Source: Nemertoderma westbladi
Taxonomy: Eukaryota; Xenacoelomorpha; Nemertodermatida; Nemertodermatidae
Reading direction: 5' to 3'
Assembly: GCA_032718475.1 (NCBI GenBank)
Contig: JAUCBJ010003821.1
Span: forward strand, 1 to 45,862
Length of the DNA stretch: 45,862 bases
A model generated the notes under the pieces. The model made no database searches. It had not been told where the DNA came from and saw only the letters and a program-made list of their open reading frames with translations. Of the stretch, positions 41,561-45,862 are shown in pieces. Every line of letters begins with the position of its first letter. Position 1 is the stretch's first letter. The position numbers and the translations under genes are program-made.

Positions 41561-41879
41561 GGTTATGAAATATGATAATGAAAAATCACCACAAAATCGA
41601 ATTGATTTTATATCCATATTGGTTTATTGGGGTGCTGATCACGAATATGACATTGAAATATATCGTACCTGTTGATTAGGACATTTCTGGATATGTGTCA
41701 ATGTGTGGCACGAAAAATACAAGTAGCACAAATTTGATAATCAAAAAACATTACCAAATCAACATGATTTTAAGACTTTAAGATTTTAATTTTTTCAAAA
41801 TTATCGTATTTTCTAACCAAATTTGATTTTTACCGTTTTAAATTTTATTCTACTTGTCCCACCAGACAAACACCAAAAA

Positions 41880-42270
41880 CGATAATTGCGTTACCACAAT
41901 TTATTTTTAACGAGTTGTATCGTGATCAGAGGCTTTAAAAACCACTAGTTTCAGAATTACCAAACCAAAGGCAAAATTTAACAGTTTATAATTTTGTGTT
42001 AGGCACCAGAATGCCACCTAAATTGGGTTTGCATTACCAGAAATATTTACACAGGAAGTAGTTTCATCGTGATCAGCGACGTCAAAAAACCGTATACGTT
42101 CAGAATTATCAAACCAAACACAACATTTTTTAGTTTGACTTTTTTCTAATGCACCAAAAATGATGGTTGTATATGCCAGAAAATATGTTTAATAAGTTTT
42201 ATCGTGATCAGCGACCTCGAAAAAAACCCTTAAACCATCAAAATTGTATTTTTGAGACAAAATCTAAAAA
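41880..42270. repeat. About 140-bp diverged tandem repeat, three units
   Basis: TATCGTGATCAG(C/A)G recurs at about 41919, 42066 and 42201, each followed by an A-rich run and ATTA(C/T)CAAACCAAA-like sequence in two of the three. No ORF. Confidence 0.55.
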
Positions 42271-42599
42271 ATTTATAAAATGACCCCTCCCCCCCTCCCC
42301 CGAGACTGTTACGTAGTAAAATAGCCAGAACCAGACAGGGATAAAGGTTAATCTAGAGTGAATCTTAGGATATTTAAAAAAAAAACTGTATATATTTGTT
42401 TTAAACATACTATTGAATGAATGAATATAAAGTAATGTTCATCGATAAAGAAAAAAAGTTACATTTTGTGACCTTTTTTTCTCATTTTAACTGTCTGGAA
42501 TTCAATTATTCTATCTATTGAGTTTTGCACGATTTTAGCCTACGCCTATCTTTCGCAAAAATACGGATAAATTGAGAACATTTAAGCTGCCCTTCTCAC

Positions 42600-42690
42600 C
42601 TGAAGGAAAGTCTTCGGAAATCTGGAAAAAATACTGGCTCTCAAATGCAGGTGGCGTGATGGCCTGTCCGAAATAACCATTGAAGGCAAT
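42600..42690 (-). CDS. Cadherin gene exon (first in window): start of a cadherin repeat
   Basis: Ninety-one nt after acceptor TTTTCAG, before donor GTGAGA. Encodes the end of one repeat and the opening of the next: TPPAFESQYFFQISEDFPSG, the classic P-x-F...Y...V-x-E-x-x-P-x-G signature. Begins in phase 0 and ends one base into a Gly codon completed by the next exon. The DxNDN linker usually found before the P-x-F is absent. Confidence 0.85.
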
Positions 42691-43133
42691 CTGAAAACAA
42701 CGAATAATGTTGAGATGTCGAACTAATATATTGTGATATAGAATTTAGCAGATGAAAGGGTAAGAATAAGTAAGAAAATAAGTTTAATTCGGAGTATAAA
42801 ATATAATTGTCAAGCAGTATATTAGGTACTATAATATATACAATTCGAATCGGTACGGCAGTACGGTAGGGCCTAGGCAAAAGAAATATATTTCAACTGC
42901 AGATCGCAGCCATTATCAATCACTGAATCAGATATGATTGGTAACCGGTAGTGGTACATCTGTTGCTTAAATATAAATTCTTATACAGTATGAGATGAGA
43001 TAGTGATATTGCACAAAACGAACTTACTACAGTACAAATTATTACTATTACCAAATAAACACATAAATGAAATTACCTAACTACAGTATAATCACAACTA
43101 TATAGCACACAACATAATATAATCTACAACCAA
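42691..43133. other. Intergenic or intronic AT-rich sequence
   Basis: No exon, RNA gene or element could be supported here. Confidence 0.4.
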
Positions 43134-43140
43134 CCCCCCC

Positions 43141-43171
<31 letters not shown>

Positions 43172-43173
43172 AC
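43134..43173 (+). repeat. (C)24 run followed by (CA)n
   Basis: Lies 20 bp beyond the stop of the Penelope-like ORF; in the element's own sense it is (TG)n then (G)24, at or near its 3' end. Confidence 0.9.
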
Positions 43174-43192
43174 CATTTTTTTTCTCACATTG

Positions 43193-45196
43193 TCAATCAT
43201 TAAATTGGATTTTATTAATTTTTCCTGCGCTAAAGTTATCAACCTCAACTGAAACCCGTTTGTTTATTGCTTGATGTCCTAACTTCTTTATATGTAAACT
43301 CTCGAGAACTAAACGGGAGTACAACCTACTTTCTCGTCCTATTACTTTGGCCTTATGGAATAACGGGACATGATTCTCCTCTACTAAATGTGCCGCTAAC
43401 TCTGTAGCTTTTACTCTCTCGTGTCTTAAGTCGCCATCATGAGCTACTAATCTTACATCTAATGCGTATTTACTTTGTCCTACGTATACTTTATCGCACT
43501 CGCATGGGATGGCGTAAACAATTCCCCTGGGACTACTCTCAGGCTTGTGACCATTCTGTATGTATGATGCCAGGCTACGGCCCATTCTTGAGAAAGTTCC
43601 AATATTATATTTCCTACACAACCGTTCCAAACTCTCCGTGACATTTTGTACATATGGCAATGCTATGTTAATTTCAGGTTTTTCCCGTGGTTGTTTGGAT
43701 ATTGGATTTTTAATTGCATTATTTATTTTCCTTTGTGTATTGTATATGATACGTGTCGGATACCCGTTGCATTTTAGTGTATTGGCTAGGTTATTTTGAG
43801 TTTTAATTATATTAGATTCTGTGGAACATAGTCTATTAGATCGATAATATAGACCTTTGCATACACTTTGTTTAATCCTAGGGTGATGATTTGAATTAAA
43901 ATTAAGATACCTATTCGAATGTGTTGGTTTTTGATATACTGTGGTGCTTATCGAACTAGAACTACCCGGGTGGATTGTGACCAATGTATCTAAGAAGGGG
44001 AGGCTGCCGTCTTCTCGCTGGTGTTCTACAGTGAATTTCACATCGCTATGTAATGAATTTAGATTATTTAACAGTCGGTCTACCTCATCTTTATTAACTA
44101 AACACCATGTGTCATCCACATAGCGTAGCCACACTCTAGGTAAAATCCCCAGCTCAGCAGCTCTCCTTTCTAGACTGTACATAAATAGACAACTAAGGAT
44201 TGGGGAAATGGGATTTCCCATAGGCAAACCTTTAATCTGACAAAAACATTTGTCCTGAAACACAAACGCTGTTTGGTTTAGGACAAGGTCCAACAATATA
44301 CGAAAAGTATCAACATTTATCCCTGTTCGGTCTTGGAACTCTGGATCTTGTGAGATAACATCCATAACTACCTCTCTAGCCCCCTCTACCGGGACATTGC
44401 CGAACATGTTAATAACATCAAAACTGACTTGTAACTCATTATTATTTGGCACAACTTTTTTTATTTTATCAATAAAATCAGTTGAATTTTTAATATATGA
44501 TGCACCTTGACTCAAGTACCCACGTAGTACCCCAGCAATGAATTTAGCTATGTTTCCCCCTGGTGCGTTATTCCAAGCAACAATATTCCTTAATGGTGTC
44601 CCATCTTTATGGACCTTGGGATTACCATAGGTATATGGCAACTCAGAATGGTATGCACTTAACTTTGTACGTAGTGTAGACGTGATCTGTCCGTTCTTAG
44701 CTAATGAGCGTAATGTATTATTAACCCGTCTCTCGTATGTTGTTACAGGATTTTTTTCTAATTTTATAAACTGGGTAGTATCTGTTAATATATTTTCCAT
44801 TTTTTCTATGTATTCTGACTTATCTAATATTACTGTTTTATTTCCTTTATCAGCTGGGCGAATTATAATTGAGTCATTTTTTCGTAGTTCGTTAACAGCC
44901 CCCCACTCAACCTCATCTCGTTCCCTAGTAACGAGTCGTCCGGGACATCTGGAGCAGCGCGAGGTTTCACCGACGGACTTTCTCCCATCTCGTTCCCTAG
45001 TAACGAGTCGTCCGGGACATCTGGAGCAGCGCGAGGTTTCACCGACGGACCTTCTCCCATCTCGTTCCCTAGTAACGAGTCGTTCAGGACATCCGGAGCA
45101 GCGCGAAGTTCTACCGACGGACTTTCTCCCACCTCGTTCCCTAGTAACGAGTTGTTCGGGACATCCGGAGCAGCGCGAAGTTCTACCGACGGACTT
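43193..45196 (-). CDS. Penelope-like element ORF: reverse transcriptase and GIY-YIG endonuclease
   Basis: Retroelement protein that nicks DNA and reverse-transcribes its RNA at the nick. The frame is open for 667 codons; first ATG at 44800, but RT motif IRPADKGNKTVILD lies upstream of it (about 44815-44860), so translation must start earlier or the 5' end is lost. From ATG 44800: GNPKVHK (about residue 60), catalytic SFDVINMF (about 125), KGLPMGNPISPIL (about 190), WLRYVDDTW (about 225), SLPFLDTLV (about 265), and the nuclease GIVYAIPCECDKVYVGQ (about 430). These are diagnostic. No break between 44860 and 43193, so this part may be functional. The usual N-terminal region is replaced by a 72-bp tandem repeat. 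Confidence 0.9.
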   Translation of the reverse strand, partial: KSVGRTSRCSGCPEQLVTRERGGRKSVGRTSRCSGCPERLVTRERDGRRSVGETSRCSRCPGRLVTRERDGRKSVGETSRCSRCPGRLVTRERDEVEWGAVNELRKNDSIIIRPADKGNKTVILDKSEYIEKMENILTDTTQFIKLEKNPVTTYERRVNNTLRSLAKNGQITSTLRTKLSAYHSELPYTYGNPKVHKDGTPLRNIVAWNNAPGGNIAKFIAGVLRGYLSQGASYIKNSTDFIDKIKKVVPNNNELQVSFDVINMFGNVPVEGAREVVMDVISQDPEFQDRTGINVDTFRILLDLVLNQTAFVFQDKCFCQIKGLPMGNPISPILSCLFMYSLERRAAELGILPRVWLRYVDDTWCLVNKDEVDRLLNNLNSLHSDVKFTVEHQREDGSLPFLDTLVTIHPGSSSSISTTVYQKPTHSNRYLNFNSNHHPRIKQSVCKGLYYRSNRLCSTESNIIKTQNNLANTLKCNGYPTRIIYNTQRKINNAIKNPISKQPREKPEINIALPYVQNVTESLERLCRKYNIGTFSRMGRSLASYIQNGHKPESSPRGIVYAIPCECDKVYVGQSKYALDVRLVAHDGDLRHERVKATELAAHLVEENHVPLFHKAKVIGRESRLYSRLVLESLHIKKLGHQAINKRVSVEVDNFSAGKINKIQFND

Positions 45197-45202
45197 TCAC
45201 CC
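44915..45202. repeat. 72-bp coding tandem repeat, four units
   Basis: Units at 44915, 44987, 45059 and 45131. In the Penelope frame each encodes 24 residues containing TSRC(S)xCPxRLVTRE; the unit is a multiple of three and is open in at least two other frames as well, including a plus-strand frame 44682-45347. Confidence 0.9.
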
Positions 45203-45391
45203 AGTTTGGTACCTATTGCGGACACCCCCACATGTATACATTCCTCGGTTGTCTATGCAACTGTACCCGGGAGATGTGATGACGCGGAATTCCAACACCT
45301 TTACAACAGTGCGGGTTGTGTGGTCAAGGGGGAACTTTCTACCGTAGAAGGAAAGAAAGAACCCGGGGGGACTCCTCCGAGAGACGGCTTC

Positions 45392-45862
45392 ATGGGGGTA
45401 GCACATTTACTTAATTTTATAAGGTGTAATTATAATAACCGTGTTCTAACTTTGACATCGAGCCTATTGGATTTAAATAGGAAAGTTGCGGAACAGAGGT
45501 GTAGGAAGCAGTTTTTGACTTCCTGTTACAACGAACGCATGACTCCGCAAAGTCTAAAAGTGAGTCCACCAGGTAATTTTAAACCAAACTTTTCAAATAG
45601 TGCGGAATTAAATTACACAGGGGTGGCTATATCACAATGCAAAAGAGAGATAGAGGAGTTACAGTATAAAATCAAGTGCATTACACTAGCATTGAATGGG
45701 CATTATTTAGACCTTCACATATATTCTTTGGTGGACAAATTTGTTTCCATATATTATGATAATGTACTTTCACGTGGTATAGCTGGTTTTGAAAGTAAAT
45801 TAAGGTGGCTTCGTGTGAAAAATAATAAGTTACCGCCGTCTAGAATAACTGTACAAAATACA
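45392..45862 (+). CDS. ORF running off the window, resembling the N-terminal region of a Penelope-like element
   Basis: Open from ATG 45392 for 157 codons with no stop before the edge. Starts MGVAHLLNFIRCNYNNR; later ISQCKREIEELQYKIKC (possible coiled coil), YSLVDKFVSIYYDNV and LRWLRVKNNKLPPSRITVQN. The last part resembles the segment that precedes RT in Penelope-like proteins as I know them. That, and the divergent position next to a Penelope RT, suggests a second copy in head-to-head orientation. It could instead be an unrelated gene; I see no catalytic motif. Confidence 0.5.
   Translation, partial: MGVAHLLNFIRCNYNNRVLTLTSSLLDLNRKVAEQRCRKQFLTSCYNERMTPQSLKVSPPGNFKPNFSNSAELNYTGVAISQCKREIEELQYKIKCITLALNGHYLDLHIYSLVDKFVSIYYDNVLSRGIAGFESKLRWLRVKNNKLPPSRITVQNT

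Larger units (their letters stand above)
18650..42690 (-). other. Cadherin-type transmembrane protein gene, last nine coding exons
   Basis: Nine exons joined by GT-AG introns. Every junction agrees in phase, and the sum is 2796 nt, 931 residues plus stop. Ectodomain about 790 residues of diverged cadherin repeats, then one membrane span and an 83-residue cytoplasmic tail. Intron sizes in transcription order: 5302, 4252, 6638, 345, 504, 1998, 1691 and 515 nt. The first exon here starts at a phase-0 acceptor in mid-protein, so earlier exons lie right of 42690, probably beyond the window. The protein belongs to the cadherin superfamily; no specific subfamily is recognised. The short tail shows no catenin-binding region. 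Confidence 0.85.

Noticed and set aside
44682-45347. Plus-strand 221-codon ORF opposite the Penelope 5' region
   Set aside because: Mostly the third-frame translation of the 72-bp repeat; the minus strand carries diagnostic RT motifs.

Overview
This window comes from an animal nuclear genome, most likely an aquatic invertebrate. The evidence is a multi-exon cadherin gene with GT-AG introns, BEL/Pao LTR retrotransposons (an animal-restricted group), a Maverick/Polinton fragment with adenovirus-like late genes, a Penelope-like element with a GIY-YIG nuclease, LINEs, a tRNA-type SINE, and long intronic minisatellites and poly-G/poly-C runs. Nothing looks bacterial. The species cannot be named from the sequence alone.

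Left third (1-15645): the 3' part of an old BEL/Pao element whose 5' end lies outside the window. It has a broken pol (RT, RNase H, integrase, 1-3604), an unrecognised broken 3' ORF (11295-12386) and a proposed 3' LTR (13588-15645). Inside it sits a complete, recent, gag-only LTR element (4050-10997) with two 566-bp LTRs that I read as identical and a 5-bp TGGAG target duplication. Instead of pol, that element carries about 2 kb of short hairpins. Both elements have a similar hairpin at the LTR end and just upstream of the 3' LTR, so the inner one is probably a non-autonomous partner of the outer family.

15646-18460: the Maverick/adintovirus-type fragment into which the outer LTR element inserted. 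It contains a penton-like C-terminus, a broken basic virion protein, an open major-capsid-like gene and a broken adenain-type protease, in the same order as adenovirus late genes.

18650-42690, minus strand: the last nine coding exons of a cadherin-type membrane protein. All eight splice junctions agree in phase and the sum is 2796 nt (931 residues plus stop). Its introns hold four minisatellite families (53, 16, 31 and 62 bp), fragmented LINEs with nested insertions, a TTAA-flanked MITE, foldback elements and a SINE. Three of the four families start or end within 18-25 bp of a splice site.

43134-45862: a Penelope-like element on the minus strand, preceded by a coding 72-bp tandem repeat, and head-to-head with a plus-strand ORF running off the right edge that resembles the N-terminal part of such elements.
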